From assembly GCF_004193775.1 (NCBI RefSeq), contig NC_041009.1:43393534-43457533 (forward strand): a stretch of DNA of 64,000 bases. Reading direction: 5' to 3'. The notes beneath the pieces are model-generated. The model was not told the origin of the DNA, made no database searches, and saw nothing but the letters and a program-made list of their open reading frames with translations. Shown in pieces: positions 44,841-56,879 of this stretch. This DNA comes from Glycine soja. Its lineage: Eukaryota; Streptophyta; Magnoliopsida; Fabales; Fabaceae. Both the position numbers and the translations under genes were made by a program. Position 1 is the first letter of the stretch, and each line of letters starts with the position of its first letter.

Positions 44841-47822
44841 TATATTCATATCATTCATCTGAACAGTCTTCATCATCAGCTTTGTCCTGCTCAAGTTTTA
44901 TATTTAATATATGCAATTTCCTATATATGTAATATATATTTGTGGTTGATTTTACTTTCCTAGTTTGTTAGTATTTTGGTATGTGTTGAAATGACTACTT
45001 TACCACTAGTCATGTTAGGGAAGTAATAAGGAACAAAAGATAATAGCAGGGGTAGGGGTCGAAATAGCAAACCAGGGGTACAAGAGGAAGCAAAGCCCAA
45101 CAGAAGAATTGTGAAACCATCTTACCTCAGGGACTATGTCTGAGGAAAGAATGGTAAGATCAGCAAAAGAAGGCACCATGTACTATGAGAAATATCCTTG
45201 TGAAACCATCTTACCTCAGTAAATGTTGAACTTTTTATGCTACATTAGTTATCTTCTTTATGTATGTTGAATTTAGAAAAGTTATAGATGCTTGAATTTT
45301 GAAGAAATTTTAAGTCTAGTCCTGGTCCCAATGCTTTTGCTTGAATTGAAATGAGATTTGTTTCCTACATTTGAGTTTCTTTGTAAGTACCTTTGCTGAT
45401 ATTTTATGTCTCTTTCTGTTTGTGTATTGTTCCATAAGTTTTTCATTCTTCCTTCTAAATTAGGAACTATACAAGTGTAGAAATTTGCAGCTTTCATTTT
45501 TTGTTTGAAGATATAAACACTACTGAAAAAATGACATATGTATTCAAAGAGGATTTTGAATTATTTTTGAAACCAATCTTATCAAAAGTTTTGACTTTGA
45601 ACAAAAGTTTCATAAAAAATGGTTTTAAAATATTTTATTTTTTAAGATGGTTTATTTTTTAATATCATCATGTATTTTTTCAATAAAATAAATATAAAAA
45701 AAAGAAAATTAAATACTCATTTAATTATTATTTTTTCTTATCAAACATACATTACATTTTAATTAAGTATTTGAATTTAGCATATATTAATCTATACAAT
45801 GAATTCAGAGAAAAAGGAGTTGTATGAGAATAGAAAATGAGACTATACATATATAAATACTAAAAATATTAAAAATATCTAAAATTAAAGGAATTCATAT
45901 TTCATAATTAGTAAGAAAAAATTCAAAACATAACCACACAATAGTAGATAAAATATGATCAAAACAAGCAGTCATCGTGCCAATTATTCTATACCAACTT
46001 GAAAGTCATAGTTTGATGACGGGAACAATATGGCTAGAACAAACCAGACTTGTTTTGCAAAGATGGGCATCAATCAAATACACTGTAGTTAGCTGCATAG
46101 ATGAATATACATGAGTTCTTAAAATAACATATGGTTTGACATCAGCAAGACATAAAGAACAGAACTATACCCATAGGTTCAATTTCTTTATGAGCTTCAG
46201 GATGACATTCTTGGCACTTGAATGGATAAAAAAAAGTTCCACTTGGCCAGGAAAGTCAAAGAGTAGGTAGTGATTTGAAATGTGAATACTATTGTCACGT
46301 TAATAGAGTAGACTGTCTGAACTGAATAAGTAGAGCAGTAGTTTGTAGTATATATAAGTAGAGCACAGTAGTGATTGTCAAAAAAGTTTTTTTTTTTATG
46401 TAGATAATTAAAGGAAATAAAAAATAACTTAAAATGCTTTCCTGACATATTTCAAGTCTTTTTTTTTTTCTTTTTCCTTTTGCTTTCTCTTAGTCATCCT
46501 CTTGATGTGTTTCTTGATTCTTGCGGATTAAGAATATAAAAATAAATTGAAGACCAATTAAATATGACATGAATGCTATATATTTATTAAAATTAAAACT
46601 GATAATTTCTATTTCCAGCGGTAACATGACGGACTGATATTATAATCTTCTACAAGTCTACAAATTACTCAAACAATATTTAACCACTAATATCTACTTT
46701 CAATAACTTAAAGAATGAATTTCTAGTCAAATATATATTTTTTGGAGGAATCTAGTAAAATATTTTAAAAAAAACGTGAGAACACATGCAAATGTTTCAA
46801 GTAGAGATTTCACAGTTCATTCTACGGTGTGACAAAATTCATTTAACCATATATTGTTTAATCATTTAGCGAATATGCCCATTCCGCACACAAAATTACT
46901 TTATACACCAAATGATTTTAGATTTCTTTTTTAAAAAAATGATAGACTTAATTTACTCAATTAAAACTTTTAATTTAATGATTAAATTAAGAAAATTTAT
47001 AAATAAAAATATAAAAGAAAATATTTTTATCAAAACTTACTCCTAAAATAATTAACTTATTCCTTATATATATATAATGATTCACATTGTTTTGAAAAAT
47101 ATATAACATTAATTTTGATTTATGTATTAAATAATTTTTTATTAATGTAAAATTTAGTATATATGATCTACATGAAATTAAATTTTAATATAACTAAGTT
47201 TTTTGGATAAAATTATTAAATTAATAGTTATTAAATATTGTATTTTTTTGTGTGAAAATGGTTATATAGTTGGTGTAAATTATATTAACCAGGATCATTT
47301 GATGCTTCCCACATATAATAATAATAATATAATTTACACGAATTATAATAAAATATTAAACATAACAACCCCCCTCTTTTCAAGAAGAAATCTATATAAA
47401 CTCTTTTATCAACGCAAATTCAAAACGGTGATTCATTATATTACTAGACAATCCTAATCCTTGCACTTGGAACAGACCCATAGTTTGACGGCTTAAAGTT
47501 GGCTGCTTAGTGTTGTCGCGGGGTAGGGCAAATGTGTTAAAAAACAAAGGAATGAAATGACAAATTTTTTAAGCTGATATTCTGTACAAACTAATGCAAC
47601 TTCAAGAATTAGACATTCAAACAAAAAACCAATAAAAGTAAAATGATTAGAGAATCACGTCAAATTAGCCTTTGCAATGGAGATCCAATGACAATCTTCA
47701 TACTCCCAACACTTCGAGTACCATAAATAAATCCTGGCCTCAGACTTACTACTGAAAAAAACATGTAATAGTCCAATCATGTACGAGCATAATACTCCAT
47801 AATTCCAAGCATCAGGAAATAA
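44841..47822. other. Intergenic region 3' of BAHD gene
   Basis: It holds the presumed 3' UTR, a gypsy coding scrap (45081-45143) and AT-rich spacer. At 45518 the word cactactgaaaaaa resembles a CACTA terminus, but no matching right end was found. No further gene recognised. Confidence 0.5.
45081..45143 (+). pseudogene. C-terminal scrap of a retrotransposon polyprotein
   Basis: A short frame reads NRRIVKPSYLRDYV then TGA, a form seen at the C-terminus of some plant LTR-retrotransposon polyproteins. The word gtgaaaccatcttacctcag recurs at 45200. No other domain remains. Confidence 0.35.
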
Positions 47823-47827
47823 ATAAT

Positions 47828-48420
47828 TGTTGTGTGTTTGGGGGAGATAAATACCGGGAAAATTTATATCAATGGATCATGAATAATCATATAAGTAAAT
47901 TTGACACCACACATCAACTCAAAACCTTAAGGGTGGTTTATGGGTATTATCTTCACTTATATGATGTTCAATTTTATCATTCCTACACAATATGATACTT
48001 CACCTCACACTTGTACTCTAACAATTTTTCCCTCAAGTGTGAATCTCTTTCACGTAATAATTTTTCCCTTAAGTAGAAACCATTATCATCCACGAGTATT
48101 TTCATAGTGGTCATTAGAGTCTGCATTCTCTAGATACTGGTGGTACCACCTCGGCTCTGATTCCAATCGTTGTGCACAACCATATAAGTAAATTGGACAC
48201 TACATGCTCTAGCTAGATACTTGTGCTGCTCTGAGGGGTAAATGTCGAAGAGATTTATACCAATAGGAAATTAATAATCATATAAGTAAATCAGATAGTA
48301 CATATTAACCCAAAACCTTAAATGTTAGATTTATGGGTCTTGTCTTCACTTATATGGTGTTCAACCTAATCATTCCTATACGATGTAAGACTTCACATCA
48401 CACTTATATATATTCCAACA
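47828..48420 (-). mobile_element. TRIM (miniature LTR retroelement), TSD ATAAT
   Basis: A 593-bp element with LTRs at 47828-48023 and 48168-48420 around a 144-bp core. On the minus strand the 5' LTR starts TGTTGGAATA and the 3' LTR TGTTAGAGTA. A primer site TGGAATCAGAGCC (rc at 48153-48165) lies two bases inside the 5' LTR, and a purine-rich tract (TTGAGGGAAAAAT) precedes the 3' LTR. Exact ATAAT duplications flank it at 47823-47827 and 48421-48425. There is no coding capacity. The left LTR lacks ~45 bp present in the right one (around 48178-48222). Confidence 0.88.
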
Positions 48421-50110
48421 ATAATGCATTTAAATGGCAGCAAATACTTATTTTTGATGATATGGAGAGACTCCTTGAAAGAAAACCCTTGTTCTTGTAG
48501 GGTCAATATTGTAATAAACCCATTTGCCCCATGTATTCAACGGCTCAACGCTATCTCATATGCAGCCAAGCGATTCATGTCTCTAACCCCTACTCGAATC
48601 AAATCCCATCTACAAGCCCAAATAATAAGGAAAAAGAGATAGAAAAGTGTTACAAATTTTTGCATGTGAAATATACATATGATGAAGAGTGTGAAACTAG
48701 CAATGGGGTTTTATTTTACATACGGTTGTTTTTTTCCGGTGTGAAGCCACCAATGTCAAGAGTCAAATATCAATATATCTATTCCTTTCCACGTTTGGCC
48801 TGCTTGAATTGAATCTAGTTTCAGTACTCGACCAATACTCTCACTAACAATGTCCACCAGAAATGCATTGCGTGAAAACATCACCTTGACACCATAGGTA
48901 TGCAAATTATGAGATACAATTGAAGTTATGTGGTATTTGACCCAATAATAGAACCTGAAATTAAGATTGTCACTGAAATAAATTTCTAGGCTATGCTTGA
49001 AATTTAATTCATGATAGTTAAATCAGGATTAATTCTATGCCAAGCAGGGACCAAACTATATGTAGAGTTGTAGACAAGTTTGTTTTGTATGATTTGCATG
49101 AGACTATACATGAGCTAATAATATATACCTACTGTCATACCAAACATGTGAAAATACATGCGTCTAAAAATATGTAGAAATAAAACGATTTGTTTATCAT
49201 TCATAGAAGATTGTTAATTTTTTTAGGTATGGTTAATCTTCAAAACTAATTTCCAATTTTTTTTTTTGTGCTTAAGTTGAAAGAATAAATTACTAATTAT
49301 GATTAAATGTATGTATTAGACAATTGCCAGTCTTTTCTCCAACTGCCTAATAATAAAAACATTAATGATTCTAATTAACAATACACTAATAGTTAAATTG
49401 AACATATTCATTGTTGAGGCCCAATTTAATGATTAGATAGAAGTTTCAATAATGAAATAGTTAAGCACTAGGTTCTTAAAATGAAGTTGTTTTCAACAAA
49501 CAGTATAATATTAAGACCAAAAGGTGCTCTGTTTCTTTGGGATGGACTCATTTCAAACTAAAGAAATTAAAAAAGCTTGAACCATTGTTCATTTGCATAT
49601 AATAAAATATCTTCGTGATTGCTTCAACAATATCGAATCGTATGGTTAGTATGTCACACTATCGATTAATTTAATAACTAGTTATTTCTTACTAATACAA
49701 TTCTGCTATAATAAAAATTATGCGGATAATCTAACATAATTTGTTTCTTCCCCTACTTTTGTCGGTGTGTTATCAACAATTTCCTTGGTTCTTCTGTTAT
49801 CTGTGTGGATAATTAAAAAATGTGATTACTCTTCAATGATGGATACATGACTCCAAAGCATTACATCAATCCATATTACTCTTCAATAATTTTGTAGAAC
49901 ATACACAATCTTAGATCATTGTTCAAGAGACATAATTCATCAAACACTGACATTAATTTGAAAAACATGGGGAAATTTGTTGATTGCGGAATTAATAAAA
50001 ACAAAATACAAAATTAAATCAACCCAAGTATTGAAACTTCTGATTAAACCATCACAATTCTAGAATTATAAGATAAATTTATAATTATGTTATCCAATAT
50101 TATTTCACAA

Positions 50111-50330
50111 GATAATCATCTCACGTGTATTAAAAAAAAATAGAAAACAATGGCTTTCTCAAATTTATCCAAATTCAAGCACATCACATATTGACAAACA
50201 ACAAATCAATTAAGTTCAATATGAGTTTATGAGATAATCATCACTCAAATTCTGAAAAATTTGAGAACAATGGCATTCTTATATTTAACCGAATTCAAGC
50301 ACAAAAAGTATTGACAAGCAATCAATCTGA
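50111..50330. repeat. Direct repeat, two ~100-bp copies
   Basis: Copies at about 50111 and 50232 share gataatcatc, gaacaatggc, aattcaagcaca and tattgacaa words in the same order. They are clearly diverged. Confidence 0.6.
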
Positions 50331-51052
50331 GTATAGGATTAATCAATTTTATTCCTATTCCGTATTCAATCATCTATATCTACTCATGATCATGAGTTAA
50401 AGCCAACAAATTGGAAAACAAAAAAGGAAAAAAGCATATTACAAATTCAAAATTTAGGCAAAGAAAAACTCAAATTTATCGTAGACTTGGAACCCTTGGA
50501 TTGAAAAACAAAAAGACAAAATATGACAAAAAACACTTGATTTAAATTTGCAATTCTCTTCTTCACCATTACATGGCTTCCTATTTACAGGGAAGTAAAT
50601 AAATCAACTAAAGAAAGCAAATCATAATCTTATCGACCTAAAGATAAAATAAAATAAAATCCCAATCCTAACAGAGGAAATAATTCTTAACAAGATAAAA
50701 TCATCATCCTAATAAAACAATTCTAAAGATTCCTAATCATATAAACTATAAATCTCAATAATCAATGCTAAATATGTGAAGATATCATCAAATATCTTGT
50801 TTTGATAAATCTCACGTATAAACTCTCTTAAAACCAACTTAAAAGTATAATTGTACCACTAATTACAAATTATGCCCAAAAATGCTAAAATTGAAAAATA
50901 CAAGTGCAGGATCACAGTATTGAAGCTCGAATTTGACCCCAAATTAGTCCGAATTAGCCTGAGTTTGTGTTACACAAAATTGTAGATCTTCCTTTTAGCT
51001 TTCAAATAAGATAAGAATCACTCAAATTAGAGCTCTGCGTAAGAAGTTATAG

Positions 51053-51054
<2 letters not shown>

Positions 51055-51117
<63 letters not shown>
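51055..51117. repeat. (AT)n microsatellite
   Basis: About 63 bp of uninterrupted TA dinucleotides. Confidence 0.97.
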
Positions 51118-51121
<4 letters not shown>

Positions 51122-52429
51122 AAATAGTATCAATAATGAGAAAATGATCAAAAATTAATAAAAATAAACATTTTATCCAATGAAGTCCAATGTTACAAAA
51201 TTAATCTGAAAGGGCCAACAATAATCATTAAAATATGTTAATTATACGCAAAACGAGCCACTAATAAATGTTAAATAATACTTTATCAGTATAGATATTG
51301 TGGTCTCAAAGGGCTAGAATCATGCGAGGTTAGAATATTATTCGGCCCTAGTTGTCCAAGCTTTTGATTCTAAACATCCGCATCCCTTGGAAGTCGTTAA
51401 ATAGATGACATATATATCTTTATTTCATTAAATGCATCAACTTTAGAGTATCTCATATTTTTAGACAAGACAACACTTGTGCATATAAGCTTGCCTCTCA
51501 TGATCTTACTGTACAAGACCTTTTTTTGGTGGGACACCATCCCTAGCTTTTCACTAGTTTTGATTTCACACGTAATAAGTTAGATCTCCCTTACTATAGT
51601 CTATAGGTTTAAATGACTCTTGTCACTCTTGGCTTGCGTGGGGTTGGTTTTAGGTTCCCTCATGCTTATTGTTTCCTATTTTCTCTTTTTGATATATGAT
51701 ATTTGGGTGCGCAACTTTGATTGGTAGGAGTAGGAGGCCCGTCCTTGTTAGGATGTCTTCTCCTATTGATCTTGCACATTCATTTTTGCTATAAAAAAAA
51801 ATGCCAGTCCTCAGATTTTTATTCATACTTTTGCTGTTTCCCAACTAGCTAGTAGGGTCCAACATTCAGATAAGAGCAGACAAAGCTTTATTCATTAAAA
51901 AAATGACTTAAACACATATCTAGTCCTTAAAATTTAACGTTTTTTTTAATTTTTTATCCTTATAATTTTTTTCGTTCTTAAGCAATAAAAAAAGTTATTT
52001 ACACAACACTTAAAGGACTGATGAAAATCATAATAAGATTAGAATATAATTGGTTTCATATTTTATCTTTATTATCATATCAGAATTGTATCAATAATAT
52101 TTCTTATAATTAATTATACTAATTGTAATTAATCTATATAAAAAACAATCACATGGGTTCAGCCAATGCATCTAATTTGTGTAATTAATCAAGAAAGATA
52201 AAAAAATAAAATAAACATAATTTATAAGGATAAAAAAATTTTAAAAAAAATTATAATGATGAAAAGAAAAAAGAAAAAACCTAATTGCAAGGACTAAAAA
52301 AAGCTGACAAAAAGTGAAGTGAAAATTAAAGTCAAACGCAAGAGTTGGCCAAGCCAACACAAAGTGAAACAGGAAACAAAAAAAAAGAGTAAGTGAAACC
52401 GACGCTAACAAAAATTAAATAAAGTAATG

Positions 52430-52666
52430 ATAACCTCGAGATGTATTGTGACAATTTAAGTGTCTGCTAGGCCGATTCTAATTAGTGTCTACCTTCAAAA
52501 ACCGACACAAGCAAAAATAAAAGTGCAATTAAAATTCGTTAGGAGTTATAGATTTGTGTATTGATAAGACCGTAGTATCCATGGTTTTAGAGTCAGTGTT
52601 TAGTTGGACAATATACTAGATAGAGTCGGCTTTTGGCCGATTCTAAATGCAATCATTCTTGTAGTG
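52430..52666. mobile_element. CACTA-type terminus relic
   Basis: The segment ends in ATTCTTGTAGTG at 52655-52666, the reverse complement of the CACTACAAGAA terminus of En/Spm elements. Subterminal words ggccgattctaa (twice) and gtcggc resemble the subterminal repeats of this superfamily. The opposite end was not found. Confidence 0.5.
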
Positions 52667-53765
52667 TTCCTTTGTATTATGATGGCACTGTTTTATCTCT
52701 AAAAGCAGAGGTATAGGTATCAAATCTTAGCCTTCTAGGATCGAAATAAATTTCCTGAAAATGAACAAAGTCAAAATAATAAGAAGCAGATAAACAAACA
52801 TATTTGTATTGTCACTGCTGAGCAAAAAAACATTTGTTTTGTCCTTGTGTAGTTAGTCAAAGTTTCCAAGTGAGCAATGGCATCTTGTCACCATTGGTTT
52901 CCTCAAAACAATGTTTTTTTATTTTTTACTTTTCTCTCAGTTTTATCTGTGATCACCATTTTTCCATAAACTTCTCAGGTGAGGGGCAGAGACACCATGG
53001 TTGCAGAGGTACTAATTCTGTGCTTTCCTTGTATTTTTTGCACCAATAAGAACAAATGTTTTCTCACATTGTGCCAACTTTCTCCATTTTCTTCTGGCAT
53101 TCAGCATCTCTTATCCCCATGTGCTACTTTTTCAGCTGGTTTATCAGTTGTTTCACTGTTTAGTCAGTGAAAGATTAAGACATCCTTTGGGGTCTGTTTA
53201 ATGCAATTAGATCCACAAATGTCAATACGTTTGGACTTTTAAGTGTTCAACTGGAATGAAACTGAATCTTTGTTCTATCTTGTTAGATTATTACTATTCT
53301 TGATTGCCAGATTTTATGAGATGTGAATTGGAATCCTACTACTATGTTAGTTCGTTGTTGGTTCAAGGATTTGACACAAAATGTACTTGAAGCGATCCAA
53401 ATTGTCTTAGAATATGGATTTGGGCTCATACTTTAGAATTCTTGACATTACCGAACACAGTAGTGACATTCGAATCCAAAGAGGTAATGATGATGATGAT
53501 TAGAGGGAGTGAATACATCAGAAGCAGCATAAACCCATGAAGTAACCACTTGCCTGTAGTTTGTTACCTAAAAGACAATTATCAGAATTTGTTATTTTCA
53601 TTTCCTGCACTAACTAACTGATCTCTAGTGGGCGGTTATCATCACTTGTAATCATCTATATATAAAACTAATATATTAATTGAATAAAGGAAGAGAAGAA
53701 TTATGAAAGTACCTGTTAGCGTAGAGTAACATAGTATAGCTTAATCCCATTCGTAACACATGACA
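52667..53765. other. Intergenic region, weak exon-like motif
   Basis: A short stretch at 52979-53009 (ctcag, then gtgaggggcagagacacc, then gcagag before gtact) is flanked by splice-like signals, but no protein family was recognised. The segment 53555-53720 has a promoter-like tatataaaa and may be an LTR belonging to the gag scrap that follows. Confidence 0.35.
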
Positions 53766-53935
53766 TATAGGATTAGTTGATCCTGTCGAATCCAGTAGTT
53801 GTAATCTTGATGATTAGAGACTGGGCACGTGTTGGTGCCATCGACAAATCCCATCAAGTTGTAGTCTACAAGGAGAGCATTGATTTGCACTCTCCAGGTC
53901 GGGTAATTCGGCCCAGTCAGCTTGATAGAGGATTG
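53766..53935 (-). pseudogene. Copia Gag fragment
   Basis: On the minus strand about 56 codons are open and read IKLTGPNYPTWRVQINALL, then LMGFVDGTNTCP and YWIRQDQLILY. This matches the N-terminal pattern of Ty1/copia Gag (K-L-x-G-x-N-Y-x-x-W ... D/F-RQDQL). No protease or later domain follows. Confidence 0.65.
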
Positions 53936-56302
53936 AGTATATTGAGGACAACTATTGATTGAGAGTTGTCAAGGGGTATGATAACGTTATTAGCTGAGAA
54001 GTCATGTTTGTGTCTGTTGGATCAGTGTTGTTAAGCAAAAGTTGCAGATACCATGTAAAAAGTTTAGATATAGTAGGATTTCAATGATAATTTATTCATG
54101 GTGCTAATGGGGTCATATATATATACACTTGAATGAAATTGAAATCATTTTTAATTCATTTGTTTCTAAGTATGAAGAATACATTTGAACTTTAATTTTA
54201 CTATTGTTATTTTTAATTCAAATAAATTTGTTTTATCTAGGATAATTAGATAATCATTATTTCTAATTATTTAAAATAAATTTGAACTTTAATTTTACTG
54301 TTGTTATTTTTAATTTAAATAAATTCAAATTGTTGTTACGCACTAATAAATCGGTCCAAAGGCAGTTTGGGGGAAAGGAAAGAGAGAGAAGAAATATTGA
54401 AGCCAGAGAGAAATAAAAGACATGTTTCTTGTCTCCAATACAAGAACCGAAACTTTAGCTTTTGTGCTGTTAGGTTTTGTTGCTGGCTGCTTCTTCAACA
54501 TCCTTAGTTCTGTTTTGTAAAAAACAATGTCTGTACAAAATAATATTCCAAACTGCGACTTAATATAGTCTCTTTAGATGCTTTTCTATTATATTTTCTA
54601 TTAAGATTCAGTTATGCATCGAAGAAGTTAGTTACTCATCTCAAATTGTTACTAATATGTGCTCCCCTTAACTATTGGCTTTGCCTTGTGATTTGCATCT
54701 GCATAGTTTAATTAGAGGCTTGTATGAGTCAGTTCAATGTAGACTCATTTAAATGAGAATCTATATCGATTAATTTGTTTAATTTTGTGAACATAAGTGG
54801 ATTAGTGCATAATGGACTCGTTGATTCACACACTAAGTCGCTAACCAATAGCCAAGCTCTCTCTCTCTCTCTCTTTTTTATTATCATTATTTAACATATT
54901 TTACTTATATTATTAAAACTTATTAAACTAATAATTACTTTTAAATTTTATCTTTTATTCACAAATCATAACTTTCTCAATTTTTTTGAACGTTCCTGTT
55001 TACATAGTTTTTTCAAATTCAAATCTCATTACATGTGCTCTTAAGTTATTTTTATATTAATTTTTTTTCAATCACGTATTCCTATTCATTTGCAATCACA
55101 AGTTTTAGGCACCATGAACTTGGACATAATACCTCAAAAAAAATCCCTATAAGGTGGATTACTTGTTTTATTTTTTGCACTTGAACCGATAAACGTTCTT
55201 TGTTGCTTACTGTTTCTTGATAACAAAGACACCTAAACAAAGGGCTGTTGTTGACTTGGACACCAATTACTCAGAACATCTTCTTGTTTTTGTTCATTAT
55301 TTCTTCCTAACCTCTCTCCCCAACTTATGTCATTAATATCATATAAGCCACCCAAATATTTCCTTTTATGTCTTACAAACACAAACCATTAGATGACATT
55401 AAACTAAGCGGCTCCAGTACTGGAATAGTATACAGCAGTATATACACAAGCTTCTTTTGCCCCTTTGTCTGCTGCTATTATTTTTAACTAGGTGTTTACT
55501 GTTTAATTCATGAGGCTCTAGCACTTAAATAGTAAACACCAGTATAATCATCTAACACTGCTAGAGTAAAGTAAAACAAACAAAGTAATATAAGTATTCA
55601 TAAAATAAGATTGTACCTAGTCTAATCAAATAATAAAAATTAATTGTAAAGTCATATGTGTGTAATATTATTATTTTTATATTAAGTTGTAAGAAGATGC
55701 TTTTTCTAGCCCAAGTTGAATTTTCTAACAGCATCGATCCTGAAGGATCAAGTTGCATAAAATGTTTTGCAGCACCTTATTTGTTCTATCTCCTGAACAT
55801 AGTGATGGGGAGAAGGCAATATACCAGAATTACATCATGAAGAAACTATTGCGGCTAAAGTTGATGTTATGATGCCCTTTAATATAATAGATTTAAACTT
55901 GACTTAAACTTAATATAATATATAGTCTAAAAAGGACTTTAGACATTAACAGTCTTAATTCTTCAAGGATCAAGGAGGCTTGTTAATCATTTAAAATTGC
56001 TGCTGTCCTTGTGAAAGTGTACAATTGCTGCTGTTCTTGTATCCAATTCTTATGAACAAATGATTTTCGGATATCAGGTCGTTCCTTTTCAAATAGTGTC
56101 ATCAATCTTGGCATCCAGAATCAATATGCAGATGCCCAAAGCCAACTTGGATTTTAGTTTCAAGTTTTGACAGAGCAGTGTTATTAATGTTTAATTTAAT
56201 CATTTTGTATTTTACAGCCTACTATTGCAGATTAATCATCTCAGATTGAGCATTCAATGTGGTTATCTTTATCTCCTTAATATACATGTATGTCCCATCA
56301 CT
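53936..56302. other. AT-rich intergenic region
   Basis: Apart from a 32-codon open frame (54422-54520) and a CT run at 54858-54875, nothing was recognised. Confidence 0.5.
54422..54520 (+). CDS. Candidate small open frame with a hydrophobic segment
   Basis: A 32-codon frame preceded by a purine-rich leader (gaaagagagagaagaaat) like a plant 5' UTR. Residues ~12-28 (LAFVLLGFVAGCFFNIL) form one hydrophobic, membrane-span-like stretch after a polar N-terminus. Alternatively it is exon 1 of a larger gene, since gtaaaa follows at the stop. Not recognised as any family. Confidence 0.2.
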   Translation: MFLVSNTRTETLAFVLLGFVAGCFFNILSSVL

Positions 56303-56365
56303 GACAAGGAAGGAGATGCAGCCTTAGGAAATGGTGGCCTTACTCATCTATCAGCATGCATGGGG
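56303..56365 (+). pseudogene. Possible alpha-glucan phosphorylase exon relic
   Basis: Twenty-one open codons read DKEGDAALGNGGLTHLSACMG. DAALGNGGL followed by RLA/SC is a highly conserved core of glycogen/starch phosphorylases. A gtatga donor-like word follows at 56366. No neighbouring phosphorylase exons were recognised, so this is at most an isolated remnant. Confidence 0.4.
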
Positions 56366-56879
56366 GTATGATGTGACCTTCTGATTTGTTGTAAAAAATT
56401 TCTAGTAGGTTTGAAACATTAATGTTTTCAGGTTCTTCAATGAAAATTCTAAACAAAGATATAGGCTGTGAGCTTTAAAGTTGGCCTTATAAGCTCAAAC
56501 TTGAGTTTGATTTTATGTTCTTAGAGGGGCAGCGCGCAGGTGATAAAAAACAATAACTTTCTTTCATCTCTCTATTACTTATTCTTGCTTTCTTTTTAAG
56601 CTTTCAAATGCTATATAATTTTTAAGTTTTGCTTTTATTTACCTTGCAGATTTGGCCATTACAATTAATTGATTCTTATTATTACCTGTTCTGGTAGTCG
56701 TTACTTTTTCTTTTACAATGCTAGATTGGAGTATTGCATATGTGAAACAGTGTTCTGTCCACTGTAAAGGACAAAAATTGATAGAAACGGAACAGAGTTG
56801 TGTATATAAGAAGGCGTTATTTTAATACACCTAGACCTGGTTAGTCGGGAGTAGAAAAGCAAGAAAGTTGATGAGGTAG

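Larger units (their letters stand above)
48426..52429. other. AT-rich intergenic region
   Basis: No gene recognised. It contains a ~100-bp direct repeat (50111-50330) and an AT microsatellite. The stretch around 50930-51050 (gtagatcttccttttagctt) looks like part of a legume dispersed repeat, class unknown. Confidence 0.5.

Noticed and set aside
45518..46375. Possible CACTA element between cactactgaaaa (45518) and cagtagtg (about 46367)
   Set aside because: Only eight bases match at the ends, the 3-bp flanks differ, and no subterminal repeats or coding sequence support it.
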